This document shows positions 49,989-60,327 of a stretch of DNA of 64,000 nt, in pieces. A program made the translations under genes and the position numbers. Every line of letters starts with the position of its first letter. The first letter of the stretch is position 1. The notes below the pieces were generated by a model. It saw only the letters and a program-made list of their open reading frames with translations, did not search any database and was not told where the DNA came from. This DNA comes from Yoonia sp. GPGPB17 (GTDB lineage: Bacteria; Pseudomonadota; Alphaproteobacteria; Rhodobacterales; Rhodobacteraceae). The stretch lies in contig NZ_JATACI010000002.1 of the NCBI RefSeq assembly GCF_037892195.1, positions 1,240,001 to 1,304,000 on the forward strand, given 5' to 3'.

Positions 49989-50930
49989 TTAATCGGCGTT
50001 TTTAGCGAGCGGCTGGCGCGGCGACAAAAGCGCACCCGCGACAGACAAAAGTGATACGCCATGGGCCAACCCATTCGCGCGGGCATCCTCGCCCAAGATA
50101 ACGTCTGATACCTCGGTCAGGTTGTCCGCCTGCTGGTCGGTCAGCCAGAACAACGCATGCATACCAACGGTGAAATCGCCGGGCATATCAGTCACCTCGA
50201 CGCGGCAGCCCTGAGGCGTCGGAACGAACCGCTGTGACGTGACCGTAACAGAGCCGTTTGGCAGGACAATCATCACATCATGTTGCACGTCGGTCGTGTT
50301 CAGCACCTTCGCATCAACCTTGACGACCAGTGGCTGCCCCGGGTTTTCAGGATCTTCCACGTGATGGGATGCGACCGCAACATTGAAAAACCCGTTCTCG
50401 TCGGCGTCGCCGGTCAAAACCCGACCACGCCGGGTTTGTGGTTGCAGCGCACATTGCCGACGCGCAACGGTTGGCGAACATGGTAACTCTGCACGTGTTT
50501 TCAAGCGCAAGCCAAGCAGCGGCCCGCTATAAGCCAGCGCGTTTAAAACAATCTGAAGCACCGCCATCAGAAACCCCGTCGCCGCGACAGAAAAGGTCAC
50601 CAGCAGAACAAGCGCCGCCGACTGATGTTCCGCCGGGGCCCACCCGGCGACAATCTTGATCACCGGCATCGCAACCACCAAAGCTGTCACCGAAAGTGAC
50701 AGGCTGATCGTCTCAAGCGTGACATTCGGGAACAATACAACATGGCCAACGACCAAAAGCGCAACGGCCACTGACGCCAACGTCGCCCGCTCAGGTGATA
50801 AAACGGAGGGATCGATCAAGGCGACACCCAGCATGACAACAACAGGCACCATGACCGCAAGCGCGATTAGACGGCGCAAACGCATAACACGGTAAACGAT
50901 TTGTTCACTTGTCGGCCATATGAAGGGCAT
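49989..50930 (-). CDS. Hypothetical membrane protein with soluble C-terminal domain
   Basis: 313 residues. Four hydrophobic helices (~18-39, 49-67, 75-96, 105-135) are followed by a ~170-residue soluble part with two near cysteines (LPCSPTVARRQC) and beta-like segments (VKVDAKVLNTTDVQHDVMIV, LPNGSVTVTSQRF). I recognise no family. It lies between nuoA and the liu operon, in the same direction. Confidence 0.6.
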   Translation of the reverse strand: MPFIWPTSEQIVYRVMRLRRLIALAVMVPVVVMLGVALIDPSVLSPERATLASVAVALLVVGHVVLFPNVTLETISLSLSVTALVVAMPVIKIVAGWAPAEHQSAALVLLVTFSVAATGFLMAVLQIVLNALAYSGPLLGLRLKTRAELPCSPTVARRQCALQPQTRRGRVLTGDADENGFFNVAVASHHVEDPENPGQPLVVKVDAKVLNTTDVQHDVMIVLPNGSVTVTSQRFVPTPQGCRVEVTDMPGDFTVGMHALFWLTDQQADNLTEVSDVILGEDARANGLAHGVSLLSVAGALLSPRQPLAKNAD

Positions 50931-50998
50931 GGGTTTCTCCTGTTCCAGCGACAGGATGCCCTGTGAAATCGGTCAGAAGTGAGACACAATTCTGACGA

Positions 50999-51784
50999 TT
51001 AAGGCGCGCGTGTGACGGCCCAATCCGGCTTTCTGCGCTCAAAAAAGGCAGAAATGCCTTCTTTCGCTGAACGGCCTTCCCATTGGGCGATCAGGGCATC
51101 GATCGAACGGGCGATCACCGATTCGTCGATAGTCGGACCCAGACTGCGGGCAAAGGCCTTGGCGGCCGCCACCGCATCGGGTGCGCATTGCAGGTAAGGC
51201 GCGACCTCTGCGGCAACTGCCGCGTCAAGCGCATCTTCGGGGACTGCCTTTGCCACAACCCCCAATGCAACGGCCTCAGCCGCATCAAACAAGCGCCCCG
51301 ACATAAATACCCGTCGGGCATGCGCCTCGCCCATGCGGGCCAGCACATAGGGGCCGATGGTCGCCGGGATCAAACCCAGTTTGGTTTCAGTCAGGCCAAA
51401 CCGGGCCGTATCAACGGCAATCGCGACGTCGCAAACACAGGCCATTCCGATGCCACCGCCAAAGGCATTCCCCTGTAAACGCCCAATCACCGGCTGCGGC
51501 AATGTGTTGATCGCCCCCAGCATCTGCGCAATGGATTGTGCTGCTGCCCGCTTCATCGCAGCGTCACCGGCCATCTGATCCTGCATCCAACCCAAATCAC
51601 CGCCCGCACAAAACGATGGCCCCTGCCCGGTCAAAATGACGACGCGGATGGATTCATCCGCGGCAATCTGCGTGGCGGCAGCATGTAACGCATCTATCAA
51701 GGCCTGCGATAGTGCATTGTGCTTCTCTGGTCGGGCCAACGCCAAAGTGGCCACACCGTGGTCATCTACACTCAAATCAATCAT
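50999..51784 (-). CDS. liuC: Enoyl-CoA hydratase/isomerase, probable methylglutaconyl-CoA hydratase
   Basis: 261 residues, crotonase fold. The oxyanion-hole segment GPSFCAGGDLGWMQ (~59-72) and GNAFGGGIGMACVCDVAIA (~105-123) are clear. In this operon it would hydrate 3-methylglutaconyl-CoA to HMG-CoA, between the carboxylase and the lyase. Specificity is inferred from context. The start overlaps the HMG-CoA lyase stop by ATGA once that gene's frame is restored. Confidence 0.85.
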   Translation of the reverse strand: MIDLSVDDHGVATLALARPEKHNALSQALIDALHAAATQIAADESIRVVILTGQGPSFCAGGDLGWMQDQMAGDAAMKRAAAQSIAQMLGAINTLPQPVIGRLQGNAFGGGIGMACVCDVAIAVDTARFGLTETKLGLIPATIGPYVLARMGEAHARRVFMSGRLFDAAEAVALGVVAKAVPEDALDAAVAAEVAPYLQCAPDAVAAAKAFARSLGPTIDESVIARSIDALIAQWEGRSAKEGISAFFERRKPDWAVTRAP

Positions 51785-52643
51785 CGCATGCCTCTTGCCA
51801 TCTCTGCAGCCTGCGCAATCACTGCGCGGTCAACACCGGTTTCATATCCAAGGCGGTCCAAAAGTTCCAAAACCGCCTCAGTCGCGACATTGCCGGGCGC
51901 GCCGGGCGCATAAGGACAGCCCCCAAACCACCCACCGCTGTGTCAAAGGCGCGCAACCCAAGATCAAGCGAGACCTCGATATTGGCCAGCGCCAGTCCAC
52001 CGGTGTCGTGAAAATGACCGGCGAGTTCTGCGGCTGGCACTACATCCAGCACCGTCTCCAACATGACGCCAACACGGTCCGGTGTACCTTTGCCAATCGT
52101 ATCGCCCAATGAAACAGGCATTGGTGCCACCGCGCGCAACATGCCCACGGCATCGGCCACCTGCGCAGGCATTGTCGGCCCGTCAAATGGACAATCGGTT
52201 ACACAAGACACATAGCCGCGCACCGCGACGCCTGCCCCAGCAGCAGCGGCGACAACGGGGCGCAGGCGGTCGACAGACTCGGCGACGGAACAGTTCAGGT
52301 TGCTTTGTGAAAACCCTTCCGAGGCAGAAATAAACACGGCAATGTCGGGCAAGACATCAGGTAGGCGTGCGGCAAGATATCCCTCCCACCCGCGCATATT
52401 CGGCACCAGAACCGCATAGCGCACGCCAGTAACGGGCGTCAGCTGGGCCAGCACCTGATCGGTATCGGCCATCTGCGGCACCCACTTGGGGCTGACGAAA
52501 CTGCCCACTTCAATGTCACGCAAGCCGGACCGGCTGAGCAAATCAATCAGCGCCACCTTGCGGGCCACAGAAATCACCCCCGGTTCATTCTGCAACCCGT
52601 CGCGTGGGCCGACCTCATGAATGCGCACATAGTCCGCCATCAC
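51781..52643 (-). CDS. liuE: Hydroxymethylglutaryl-CoA lyase, frame break at C5 run 51920-51924
   Basis: TIM-barrel aldolase-like enzyme cleaving HMG-CoA to acetyl-CoA and acetoacetate. VGPRDGLQNE, GSFVSPKWVPQMAD and GHFHDTGGLALANI are typical. The raw frame ends at 51819 with an odd tail. Restoring one base in the C5 run gives GGLGGCPYAPGAPGN, the active-site cysteine signature, and a normal end EMARGMR at 51781, where TGA overlaps the liuC ATG. The perfect fit shows the missing base, real or artefactual. Confidence 0.9.
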
Positions 52644-52722
52644 ATATCACTTCTCATGTTCGAAAATACCTCGGGGGTGCCCCAATGGGGCGGGGGCAGC
52701 GCCCCCTGCAAGGCTGACCAAC

Positions 52723-53373
52723 TCACGCCTTTGCCTCCCAAGGCGGATAAAAGTCGCGCGCATAAAGCCCCGCCCCATCCGGCAAGGCCTTCTGGTAGGC
52801 AGGCCGCCCTTCAAGCCGGGCGAACCAAGCCGCTACACGCGGCAGATCATCCAGTTTCACAAAGTGCCGCGCCATATAGACCGCCTGCCCCACCCCAATA
52901 TCAGCGGCAGAGAAGTCAGACAACAGATAGTCGCCCAGCAACTGCTGCTCCACTGTGCGCAGCGTCTTGGCCAATCGCTTGGCCTCCAACTGCATAATGA
53001 TGGGCGAACGCATATGGTCTTCGTAGAGTGCGACATGCTGTTGAGTCAGGGCGGCGGTATGCTGCGAGATTGTTTCGGCGAAATGGATCCAATTGAGCCA
53101 CATCGGGCGCTCTGCGTGACTTGGGTCTCGACCCAAGCCCGCTTGCGGAAAACGCTCGCACAGGTATTCCGCGATAGCCCCGCTCTCGGTCAGGACCACA
53201 TCGTTAATTTCGAGGGTCGGCACCCGCCCGGTCGGGTTGAGCGACCGATAGGGTTCTTCCCGCAGGGTTTTGTCGAAAGGGTATTCTACAACGTCAAAGT
53301 CGATACCCAGTTCGTGCAACAGCCAAAGACTGCGCATCGAACGGGTTTGCGGGCAATGGTGCAATCGGATCAT
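52723..53373 (-). CDS. Glutathione S-transferase family protein
   Basis: 216 residues. A thioredoxin-like N-terminal domain (IRLHHCPQTRSMRSLWLLHE) with the cis-Pro VPTLEI and ESGAIAEYL glutathione-site blocks precedes an all-helical C-terminal domain. It overlaps the MCC alpha stop by ATGA, so it is expressed with leucine degradation, perhaps as a detoxifying or isomerising partner. The substrate is unknown. Confidence 0.85.
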   Translation of the reverse strand: MIRLHHCPQTRSMRSLWLLHELGIDFDVVEYPFDKTLREEPYRSLNPTGRVPTLEINDVVLTESGAIAEYLCERFPQAGLGRDPSHAERPMWLNWIHFAETISQHTAALTQQHVALYEDHMRSPIIMQLEAKRLAKTLRTVEQQLLGDYLLSDFSAADIGVGQAVYMARHFVKLDDLPRVAAWFARLEGRPAYQKALPDGAGLYARDFYPPWEAKA

Positions 53374-55280
53374 GTCTCGTCCTCCAAACGGATCATCAGC
53401 GCACCGGCGGTCACCTGATCCCCGGTTGCAACGGCAACGTCCGCGATGACGCCCGCCCGCGGGGCGCGCAGGACATGCTCCATTTTCATGGCCTCCAGAA
53501 CCACCAGACGGTCCCCTTCTTCCACCGTTTGCCCGACGTCAACCGCCACAGCACGGACAAGCCCCGGCATCGGGGCGAGCACGGTGTCACCCCCCATGGC
53601 CTCCTCACTGCGCGCCAAGGGGTTCACGATCTCAAAGGTGAAACTCTCGGTGCCAAAAACGGTCACGCGCCCATTGTGCAGGATGGCAGGCGAACCCCAA
53701 TGTCCGGCCCGGCGCAGCAGGCGCACCTCCGTCTCGCCGATCTGCACCGTGCATGTATTGGCGCTCTCAACGGTCAGCTGGGCGATTGTCTCTTCTTCCG
53801 CCTCTTTCAAGACAATCAGCCGTTGCGGTGGTTGCCAGAGCGTGAAGCCCGTTAGCGGTCCTTCTGCAATCTCAGCGGCCGTCGCGGCAGCAACCGCCAA
53901 ATCGCGCGGCGTCGGCGAAGGTTTGGCGCAAAGCGTGTCACTGTGCCGTTCGATCAGCCCGGTATCCACATCACCTGACACGAAGTCCGGCGCGCGTGCC
54001 AGGTGGCGCAAGAAGCCAAGGTTCGTCACGGTGCCTGCCACCTGTATGGCATCCAAAGCTGCCGACAACGATTGCAAGGCACGCGCCCTGTCGGGGCCAT
54101 GCACCGTGACCTTTGCAATCATCGGGTCGTACCATGGCGAGATTTCATCACCCGCTGTGACACCGCTGTCGATACGGGCATGCGTTGGAAAGGAAAGGTG
54201 ATCAATCACGCCGGTCGCAGGCAAGAACCCGGCAGGCACATCCTCGGCATAAAGCCGCGCCTCAAAGGCATGACCCGTGATTGACAGCTCGTCTTGCTGC
54301 GAGGGCAAGGCGTCACCCGCCGCAACACGCAATTGCCATTCCACCAAATCAACGCCTGTGATCGCCTCGGTCACCGGGTGTTCCACCTGTAACCGCGTGT
54401 TCATTTCCATGAACCAAAAACCATCCGTGCGCAGCCCGTCGCTGCCATCAACGATAAACTCAACTGTGCCCGCCCCGGCATAGCCGATGGCCTTGGCGGC
54501 TTTGACAGCCGCATCGCCCATCGCCTTGCGCACCGCACACGTCATGCCCGGTGCGGGGGCTTCTTCGATGACCTTTTGGTGGCGGCGTTGCAACGAACAG
54601 TCTCGCTCAAACAGATGCACAGCATCGGTCCCATCCCCAAAGACCTGTACTTCGATATGGCGGGGCGCGGTGATGTATTTCTCGATCAGCACATCTGGGT
54701 TGCCAAAGGCGGTTTGCGCCTCGGCCTGCGCAGAGGCCAGGTTTTCGGCGAAGTCTGCGGCCTTTTCGACCAAACGCATGCCCTTGCCGCCACCACCGGC
54801 CACGGCTTTGATCAGCACGGGATAACCGATCTTGGCCGCTTGGTCGGCCAGAAAATCCGGTTCTTGCCTATCACCATGATACCCTGGCACCACCGGCACA
54901 CCGGCCTTGACCATCAGCGCCTTGGCCGCGTCCTTCAGACCCATAGCGCGGATCGCATCGGCCGAAGGGCCAATGAATATCAGACCCGCAGCCGTGACGG
55001 CATCAACGAAGTCAGGGTTCTCGGATAGAAAGCCATAACCCGGATGAATGGCCTCTGCCCCTGTGTCCAAGGCCGCCTGAATGATCAGCTCACCACGCAA
55101 ATAACTATCGGCTACGGGTGCCGGGCCAAGGCGCACGGCCTCATCCGCCTGAGTAACGTGCAGCGCCTGCGCATCGGCATCGGAATAAACCGCTACCGTG
55201 CGGACCCCCATTGACCGGGCTGTCTGGATCACGCGACAAGCGATTTCGCCGCGGTTGGCTATCAAGATTTTGGTGAACAT
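53370..55280 (-). CDS. liuD: Methylcrotonyl-CoA carboxylase alpha (biotin) subunit
   Basis: About 636 residues from ATG 55280 ([20 protein letters not shown]). Biotin carboxylase domain with GGGGKGMRLV and EMNTRLQVEHPVTE, then a linker and the biotinyl domain VVLEAMKMEHVLRAP near the C-terminus. The open frame to 55367 is upstream of the family start. It overlaps the small gene upstream (TAATG). It carboxylates 3-methylcrotonyl-CoA with the beta subunit. Confidence 0.92.
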   Translation of the reverse strand: MFTKILIANRGEIACRVIQTARSMGVRTVAVYSDADAQALHVTQADEAVRLGPAPVADSYLRGELIIQAALDTGAEAIHPGYGFLSENPDFVDAVTAAGLIFIGPSADAIRAMGLKDAAKALMVKAGVPVVPGYHGDRQEPDFLADQAAKIGYPVLIKAVAGGGGKGMRLVEKAADFAENLASAQAEAQTAFGNPDVLIEKYITAPRHIEVQVFGDGTDAVHLFERDCSLQRRHQKVIEEAPAPGMTCAVRKAMGDAAVKAAKAIGYAGAGTVEFIVDGSDGLRTDGFWFMEMNTRLQVEHPVTEAITGVDLVEWQLRVAAGDALPSQQDELSITGHAFEARLYAEDVPAGFLPATGVIDHLSFPTHARIDSGVTAGDEISPWYDPMIAKVTVHGPDRARALQSLSAALDAIQVAGTVTNLGFLRHLARAPDFVSGDVDTGLIERHSDTLCAKPSPTPRDLAVAAATAAEIAEGPLTGFTLWQPPQRLIVLKEAEEETIAQLTVESANTCTVQIGETEVRLLRRAGHWGSPAILHNGRVTVFGTESFTFEIVNPLARSEEAMGGDTVLAPMPGLVRAVAVDVGQTVEEGDRLVVLEAMKMEHVLRAPRAGVIADVAVATGDQVTAGALMIRLEDET

Positions 55281-55573
55281 TACGTTGCAGCTACCTCTTC
55301 GACCCATTGACCGCGCTCCGGCTGGTATTCGCTCAATTCTACAAGAATTGATCCGTAAGCTGCGCAAGGCATTCCGGACACACAGTCACGATATGACACC
55401 GGCTGGCCATCGGTAGAGTTTCTGCCCAGTTCCAAAATTGTTCCAAAGCAACCTTCGATCTGTACACGCATTCCAACTTTGGGCATTCCTTCTATCCGGG
55501 TCAGCATGAGGCCAAATCTCGGTTTAGGAATGTTGAACCAGTCTTCAATCTGCCCGCGAAACATCGCCATCAC
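55280..55573 (-). CDS. Small hypothetical protein between MCC subunits
   Basis: 97 residues, no signal peptide. Contains [17 protein letters not shown] and [16 protein letters not shown], three cysteines, and beta-rich character. Overlaps both neighbours (ATGA with MCC beta, TAATG with MCC alpha), so it is translated between the two subunits. No family recognised, and codon use seems looser than the neighbours. Confidence 0.55.
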   Translation of the reverse strand: MMAMFRGQIEDWFNIPKPRFGLMLTRIEGMPKVGMRVQIEGCFGTILELGRNSTDGQPVSYRDCVSGMPCAAYGSILVELSEYQPERGQWVEEVAAT

Positions 55574-57132
55574 ATCCGGAACACGCCAAAGCGTGTCTCC
55601 TCAATCGGGGCATTCATCGATGCCGCAAGCGAAAGCGCCAGCACCTCGCGGCTTTTGCGTGGGTCGATGATACCGTCATCCCACAGCCGTGCACTGGCAT
55701 AAAGCGGATGCGATTGTTCGGTGAACATATCAATCGTGGGCTGTTTGAAAGCTGCTTCGTCCTCTGCCGACCAACTTTCACCTGCGCGTTCAATCGCATC
55801 CCGTTTGACTGTCGCAAGTACGCCAGCAGCTTGTTCGCCCCCCATTACGGATATGCGCGATGTCGGCCATGACCACATAAAGTTAGAACTGTAAGCCCTT
55901 CCAGACATACCATAATTTCCGGCTCCAAAAGACCCACCCACGACCATCGTGATCTTGGGCACCTTCGTTGTCGCCACCGCCGTGACCATCTTGGCGCCAT
56001 GCCGCGCGATCCCTTCGTTTTCGTATTTTTTGCCCACCATAAAACCCGTGATGTTTTGCAGGAACACCAGTGGGATTTTGCGCTGGCTGCACAATTCGAC
56101 AAAATGCGCGCCTTTCTGTGCGCTTTCCGAAAACAGGACGCCGTTGTTCGCGATAATCCCGCAAGGCCAGCCGTCGATATGCGCAAAGCCGCAGACGAGC
56201 GTTTCGCCGAAGCGTGCTTTGAATTCATCAAAGCGCGAGCCATCCACGATCCGCTTGATCACCTCGCGAATGTCGTAGGGGGTGCGCAGATCGGCAGGCA
56301 CCACGTCAAAGAGCGTACCGGGGTCCAGCGCCGGAGGTTCAGACGGTAACCGCTTGCCTTGCAACGACTTATCAAGATTACACGATGCCACCGCCTGTCG
56401 TGCGAGAGCCAGCGCGTGCGCATCATCCTCTGCCAGATAATCCGCTACGCCGGAAAGGCGCGTGTGCACATCGCCACCGCCCAGGTCCTCAGCCGAAACC
56501 ACTTCGCCCGTTGCGGCCTTCACCAGCGGTGGCCCGGCAAGAAAGATTGTGCCTTGGTCACGCACGATGATCGAAACATCTGCCATCGCTGGCACGTAAG
56601 CGCCGCCCGCCGTACACGACCCCATCACCACGGCAATCTGCGGGATGCACTTGGCCGACATTTGCGCCTGATTATAAAAGATGCGGCCAAAGTGGTCGCG
56701 GTCCGGGAAGACCTCATCCTGATTGGGCAAGTTCGCCCCGCCGCTGTCGACCAGATAGACGCATGGCAAATGGCAGGCCTCTGCGATTTCTTGCGCCCGT
56801 AGATGTTTCTTCACGGTCATCGGGTAATAGGTGCCGCCTTTGACGGTTGCATCATTGCAGACGACCATCACATCATGGCCATTCACACGGCCCACGCCTG
56901 CGATCACGCCCGCACAAGGGGCCGCCCCGTCATAAAGGCCATGGGCTGCGGTCGCCCCGACTTCCAAAAACGGGCTGCCGGGGTCCAGCAGGCCCGCCAC
57001 ACGGTCACGTGGTAGCATCTTGCCCCGCGAAAGATGGCGCGCGCGTGACTTCTCACCGCCACCGAGAGCTGCGGCATGGGCCGCATCGGCCACTTCGGCC
57101 AAGGCCGCTTCATGTAGGCTGCGATCGGTCAT
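55570..57132 (-). CDS. liuB: Methylcrotonyl-CoA carboxylase beta (carboxyltransferase) subunit
   Basis: 520 residues from ATG 57132 ([14 protein letters not shown]), overlapping the upstream gene stop. [28 protein letters not shown], then [25 protein letters not shown] and [15 protein letters not shown] crotonase blocks are typical of MCC beta. The N-terminus is about 15 residues shorter than most, but nothing catalytic is missing. Confidence 0.92.
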   Translation of the reverse strand: MTDRSLHEAALAEVADAAHAAALGGGEKSRARHLSRGKMLPRDRVAGLLDPGSPFLEVGATAAHGLYDGAAPCAGVIAGVGRVNGHDVMVVCNDATVKGGTYYPMTVKKHLRAQEIAEACHLPCVYLVDSGGANLPNQDEVFPDRDHFGRIFYNQAQMSAKCIPQIAVVMGSCTAGGAYVPAMADVSIIVRDQGTIFLAGPPLVKAATGEVVSAEDLGGGDVHTRLSGVADYLAEDDAHALALARQAVASCNLDKSLQGKRLPSEPPALDPGTLFDVVPADLRTPYDIREVIKRIVDGSRFDEFKARFGETLVCGFAHIDGWPCGIIANNGVLFSESAQKGAHFVELCSQRKIPLVFLQNITGFMVGKKYENEGIARHGAKMVTAVATTKVPKITMVVGGSFGAGNYGMSGRAYSSNFMWSWPTSRISVMGGEQAAGVLATVKRDAIERAGESWSAEDEAAFKQPTIDMFTEQSHPLYASARLWDDGIIDPRKSREVLALSLAASMNAPIEETRFGVFRM

Positions 57133-57422
57133 GCCTCTGGTCCTTGTGGTTCGGGTAGCGCCTCGCCCCGGGGTCCGACAAAATAGGTCGTCGTGACGCC
57201 GAAGGGGTGCGTGCAGTTGATCACCATGCGAATGGCAGGATCCGGGTGTGGGCTGGCGGCACAATCGGTCGGGCTTGCCCCGCTTGGTGCAGTTTCCATG
57301 TAGGCGGCCGCATAGCGGCTGATGATCTCGGTTTCAGACGGGGCTTTGCCGGATTGCAGGCCGAGGTAGCCTGCAAAGGCCACAAGCGCCGCGAGGGGGA
57401 GAAAGAAGTAGGCCCGCTTCAT
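57129..57422 (-). CDS. Hypothetical single-helix membrane-anchored protein
   Basis: 97 residues from ATG 57422, overlapping the previous gene stop. One N-terminal helix ([21 protein letters not shown]) and a periplasmic tail with [22 protein letters not shown], whose two Cys may be bridged. No family recognised. Part of the liu operon. Confidence 0.6.
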   Translation of the reverse strand: MKRAYFFLPLAALVAFAGYLGLQSGKAPSETEIISRYAAAYMETAPSGASPTDCAASPHPDPAIRMVINCTHPFGVTTTYFVGPRGEALPEPQGPEA

Positions 57423-57922
57423 CGGATTATGTCCCGATACGCGCGGAGCGCCAGTGCCCGATCTGCCGTCATTTGCAGATGACAGTCCGCACCGGCGATC
57501 TGCCGCATCGAACCCGCCCCCCAGACGCCATATTCCATTGTGCAATTGGCGTCGCGAAAGGTGATCCAGGCGCGTTGGGCTTCAAGCACCTGTTCGGCTC
57601 GCACGGCATATTCGGGAAAGAGCTCTTGGTCTTCGGCATCCATGGCGCGCGCGAAATCGCGGGTCTGCTGGTACTCATCATTCAGGATCGCGTCCCAGGC
57701 GTCACGCTCATCCAACAGGCAGAACATCATGCCCACGGTCGTTTCGCCATCCGGCTCACCCTGCATACAGGCAGCCGCAGCTTCGCCGATACAGCTTTGC
57801 GGACCTCCCGCTTGATCAGCGCGGGCTGAACAGGCGTCGACCATGGGAGCATATAGCCAATCATCATCCGCAAAGGCGGGTGCCGCGAACAACAAAATGA
57901 TTGCAATATGGCCCCTGATCAT
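57419..57922 (-). CDS. LprI-like (DUF1311) secreted protein
   Basis: 167 residues with signal peptide (IIAILLFAAPAFA-type, ends near 18). Cys-rich helical repeats: SCIGEAAAACMQG, LDERDAWDAILNDEYQQTRD, EAQRAWITFRDANCTMEYG. The W-x-x-F-R-D-x-N-C block is the DUF1311/LprI hallmark. Family members inhibit lysozyme in some species. A periplasmic role is inferred. Confidence 0.75.
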   Translation of the reverse strand: MIRGHIAIILLFAAPAFADDDWLYAPMVDACSARADQAGGPQSCIGEAAAACMQGEPDGETTVGMMFCLLDERDAWDAILNDEYQQTRDFARAMDAEDQELFPEYAVRAEQVLEAQRAWITFRDANCTMEYGVWGAGSMRQIAGADCHLQMTADRALALRAYRDIIR

Positions 57923-58473
57923 TCCGCGCCCTTCCCGCAGAAGACCGCAAAGCTGCCGCTGCTGGCGCTTGCGCAGGCCTGCCGCACGGTGAACTCTAGC
58001 TCTAACGCAATCAGCGCTGTTTCACGCATTTCACAGGCGGCGATGTCCTGATCTGCTGTATCAACCGGACCATTCTGCTCAATCCGTAAGGCGCATTCCA
58101 AAGCAACATTCGCCGTGGCTGCCGCCGGATTTGCGACCGAGGCGCGCAAGTCATCGTTTCCGGCCTCCGGCCGATCAGCGATCCAAGCTTGCAGGCCTGC
58201 GTAGTTCTGCGCGATGCGCCAGTCCCAATAGGATTGCTCAAGTTTGGAACAAGTCATCGGGTCAGCGTTGCACAGGTCCGCGGAGCGCCCGATACAGCTG
58301 CGTGCTGCGCGTGTCACAATACCGCCCGGCCCTTTGCTTACCTGTTCATTGATGCAAGCATCTGTTTCCACGGCTTGCAGCGACACGTCATTGATCTCAG
58401 CCGCCGGTGGTGCGCCGAAGGACTGCGCAAAGGCAACCCCGGGCAACATCAAACCAAGCAGAAGTGCCTTCAC
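57919..58473 (-). CDS. Second LprI-like secreted protein (paralogue)
   Basis: 184 residues with signal peptide ([16 protein letters not shown]). [40 protein letters not shown] and [28 protein letters not shown] match the paired-Cys helical pattern of the next gene. The pair overlap by ATGA, and the upstream end overlaps the ivd stop. Probably a tandem duplication. Confidence 0.7.
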   Translation of the reverse strand: MKALLLGLMLPGVAFAQSFGAPPAAEINDVSLQAVETDACINEQVSKGPGGIVTRAARSCIGRSADLCNADPMTCSKLEQSYWDWRIAQNYAGLQAWIADRPEAGNDDLRASVANPAAATANVALECALRIEQNGPVDTADQDIAACEMRETALIALELEFTVRQACASASSGSFAVFCGKGAE

Positions 58474-59633
58474 AGCATTGCCCCCATCAACTCACGCCCC
58501 ACGAGCATGCGTCTGATCTCTGACGTACCCGCCCCGATTTCCATCAGTTTGGCATCACGGAAGATGCGTGCAACCGGTGCATCGTTCAGGAACCCGGCAC
58601 CGCCCATCGCCTGCACGGCCTGATGTGCCTGCTTCATCGCCTCTTCAGAGGCGTATAGGCAGCAGGCCGCTGCGTCCTGACGTGTGACCGTCCCGCGATC
58701 ACAGGCGCGCGCGACCTCATAAACATAGGCCCGCGCGGAGTTCATCGCCGTGTACATATCGGCGATCTTCCCCTGCATCAGTTGGAAGTTGCCAATCGGT
58801 TCACCAAACTGTTTGCGGGTGCTGATATAGGGCATCACCTCGTCCAGACAGGCGGCCATGATGCCAAGGCCGATCCCCGCCAGCACCACCCGTTCATAGT
58901 CAAGGCCCGACATCAGGACGCGCACGCCCCGGCCCTCTTCGCCCAATACGTTTTCAAACGGCACATGCACGTCATCAAAGATCAGCTCAGCCGTGTTTGA
59001 CCCGCGCATCCCCAGCTTGTCGAAATGGGGTGAGGTGGAAAACCCGGTCATTTCCTTTTCGATCAGAAAGGCCGTGATCCCCTTGGACCCAGCATCGGGG
59101 TCCGTCTTGGCATAAACAACCAACGTATCCGCATCCGGCCCATTGGTGATCCAGTATTTGTTGCCGTTCAGGCGGTAGTGATCGTTGCGTTTTTCAGCGC
59201 GCAGCGACATCGACACCACGTCAGACCCTGCCCCCGCTTCGGACATGGCCAGCGCACCGACATGTTCACCTGAGATCAGACGCGGCAGGTATTTTGCCCT
59301 CTGTCCGTCGTTGCCATTTAGCTTGATCTGATTGACACAGAGGTTGGAATGCGCGCCGTAGGACAGGCTGACCGAGGCGCTTGCGCGGGCCACTTCTTCA
59401 ATCGCAACGGTGTGTGCAAGATAGGACATACCTGCCCCGCCGTATTCCTCATCCACCGTGACACCCAAGAGCCCCAACTCGCCCATTTCTGTCCATAGCA
59501 CCGGGGGAAATGCATTCGACTGATCAATCTCAGCCGCCATCGGCTTTACCCGGGTCTGCGCCCAGTCATGGACCATATCGCGCAGGGCATTGACGTCTTC
59601 GCCCAGATCGAAAGTCATTGAGGCGTGAAACAT
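58470..59633 (-). CDS. liuA: Isovaleryl-CoA dehydrogenase
   Basis: 387 residues, acyl-CoA dehydrogenase fold. [38 protein letters not shown] and the catalytic-base region [18 protein letters not shown] (Glu as in IVD) identify it. First gene of the liu operon, downstream of the dyad at 59647-59671. It makes 3-methylcrotonyl-CoA with electrons to ETF. The start is ATG 59633 or 59618. Confidence 0.92.
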   Translation of the reverse strand: MFHASMTFDLGEDVNALRDMVHDWAQTRVKPMAAEIDQSNAFPPVLWTEMGELGLLGVTVDEEYGGAGMSYLAHTVAIEEVARASASVSLSYGAHSNLCVNQIKLNGNDGQRAKYLPRLISGEHVGALAMSEAGAGSDVVSMSLRAEKRNDHYRLNGNKYWITNGPDADTLVVYAKTDPDAGSKGITAFLIEKEMTGFSTSPHFDKLGMRGSNTAELIFDDVHVPFENVLGEEGRGVRVLMSGLDYERVVLAGIGLGIMAACLDEVMPYISTRKQFGEPIGNFQLMQGKIADMYTAMNSARAYVYEVARACDRGTVTRQDAAACCLYASEEAMKQAHQAVQAMGGAGFLNDAPVARIFRDAKLMEIGAGTSEIRRMLVGRELMGAML

Positions 59634-59646
59634 ATGCTAGCTCCAG

Positions 59647-59671
59647 ATTAATTGAACGCTTGTTCATTAAT
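59647..59671. promoter_or_regulatory. Dyad operator upstream of the liu operon
   Basis: TGAAC-N4-GTTCA flanked on both sides by ATTAAT-type arms, 14-38 bases before the ivd ATG at 59633. AT-rich arms around a TGAAC/GTTCA core resemble sites of TetR-type acyl-CoA-responsive repressors. The binding protein is not in this window. Confidence 0.5.
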
Positions 59672-59691
59672 AGGGTGCGAAGCGACACCCT
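59672..59691 (-). terminator. Hairpin after the DUF6434-like gene
   Basis: AGGGTG pairs with CACCCT around an eight-base loop, directly after the TGA at 59698. Only ATTAAT follows on the minus strand, so a weak terminator at best. It abuts the liu operator. Confidence 0.35.
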
Positions 59692-59697
59692 GTCGAG

Positions 59698-60291
59698 TCA
59701 TTTCTCTTTCAGCAGCTCCAAATCTTTGGGGGCAAATACATAAGGTCCGGGCCTTTCGCGGCGCAACGCCCAAAGCGCGCGTAGCTCTTGCTGGCTGCCG
59801 TCGGACACATGCGCAAAATACGCCCTTGTGTAGGCGTTGTACTGGTTATGCGGCTGATCGGGCTGTTTTTTGCCCGCCTTCTTGTCGCGGTCTATCCGTT
59901 TGGCCTCTTGCACGGCGTCGGCCAATGTCAGCCCTGCGTTGGCTTTCATCCACGCCATAAAAGGGATCGAAAACTTGAAACCGGGAATCGCGGCATGCAT
60001 GAAACGCCGCATATTTTGGGTGTTCTTGTAGCTATCCGTAATGATCGTCTCGGGCGTCAATGTGGCCGCGTGCCAGTCAAAATTGGATGTCGCGCGTTGG
60101 GTCCGCGGTTTCTCAGCCGGTGGCACACCGTGGTCCAAGAAATGCGCAATCCGGTCAGCAACGTCGAACTTACCACCTGTGCTCTTGATCCCATTGGATC
60201 GGGCGAAGCTGACAAGCTCTTCTTTCAGATAATACCATGTGCGGAAGGTCGCCGCGTCTGGGCAATCTGCGATGTCAGGGCGATCTGTCAT
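59698..60291 (-). CDS. SAP-domain/DUF6434-like cytoplasmic protein
   Basis: 197 residues from ATG 60291 (MTDRPDIADCPD; frame open to 60318). ATFRTWYYLKEELVSFARSN, GIKSTGGKFDVADRIAHFLD looks like a SAP-type helix pair, then TSNFDWHAATLTPETIITDSY (DUF6434-like). The remainder is basic. Nucleic-acid contact is plausible but unproved. Confidence 0.6.
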   Translation of the reverse strand: MTDRPDIADCPDAATFRTWYYLKEELVSFARSNGIKSTGGKFDVADRIAHFLDHGVPPAEKPRTQRATSNFDWHAATLTPETIITDSYKNTQNMRRFMHAAIPGFKFSIPFMAWMKANAGLTLADAVQEAKRIDRDKKAGKKQPDQPHNQYNAYTRAYFAHVSDGSQQELRALWALRRERPGPYVFAPKDLELLKEK

Positions 60292-60327
60292 GCAGACTAA
60301 ACTAGCCTGCGGTGCCAATCGCGCAAG

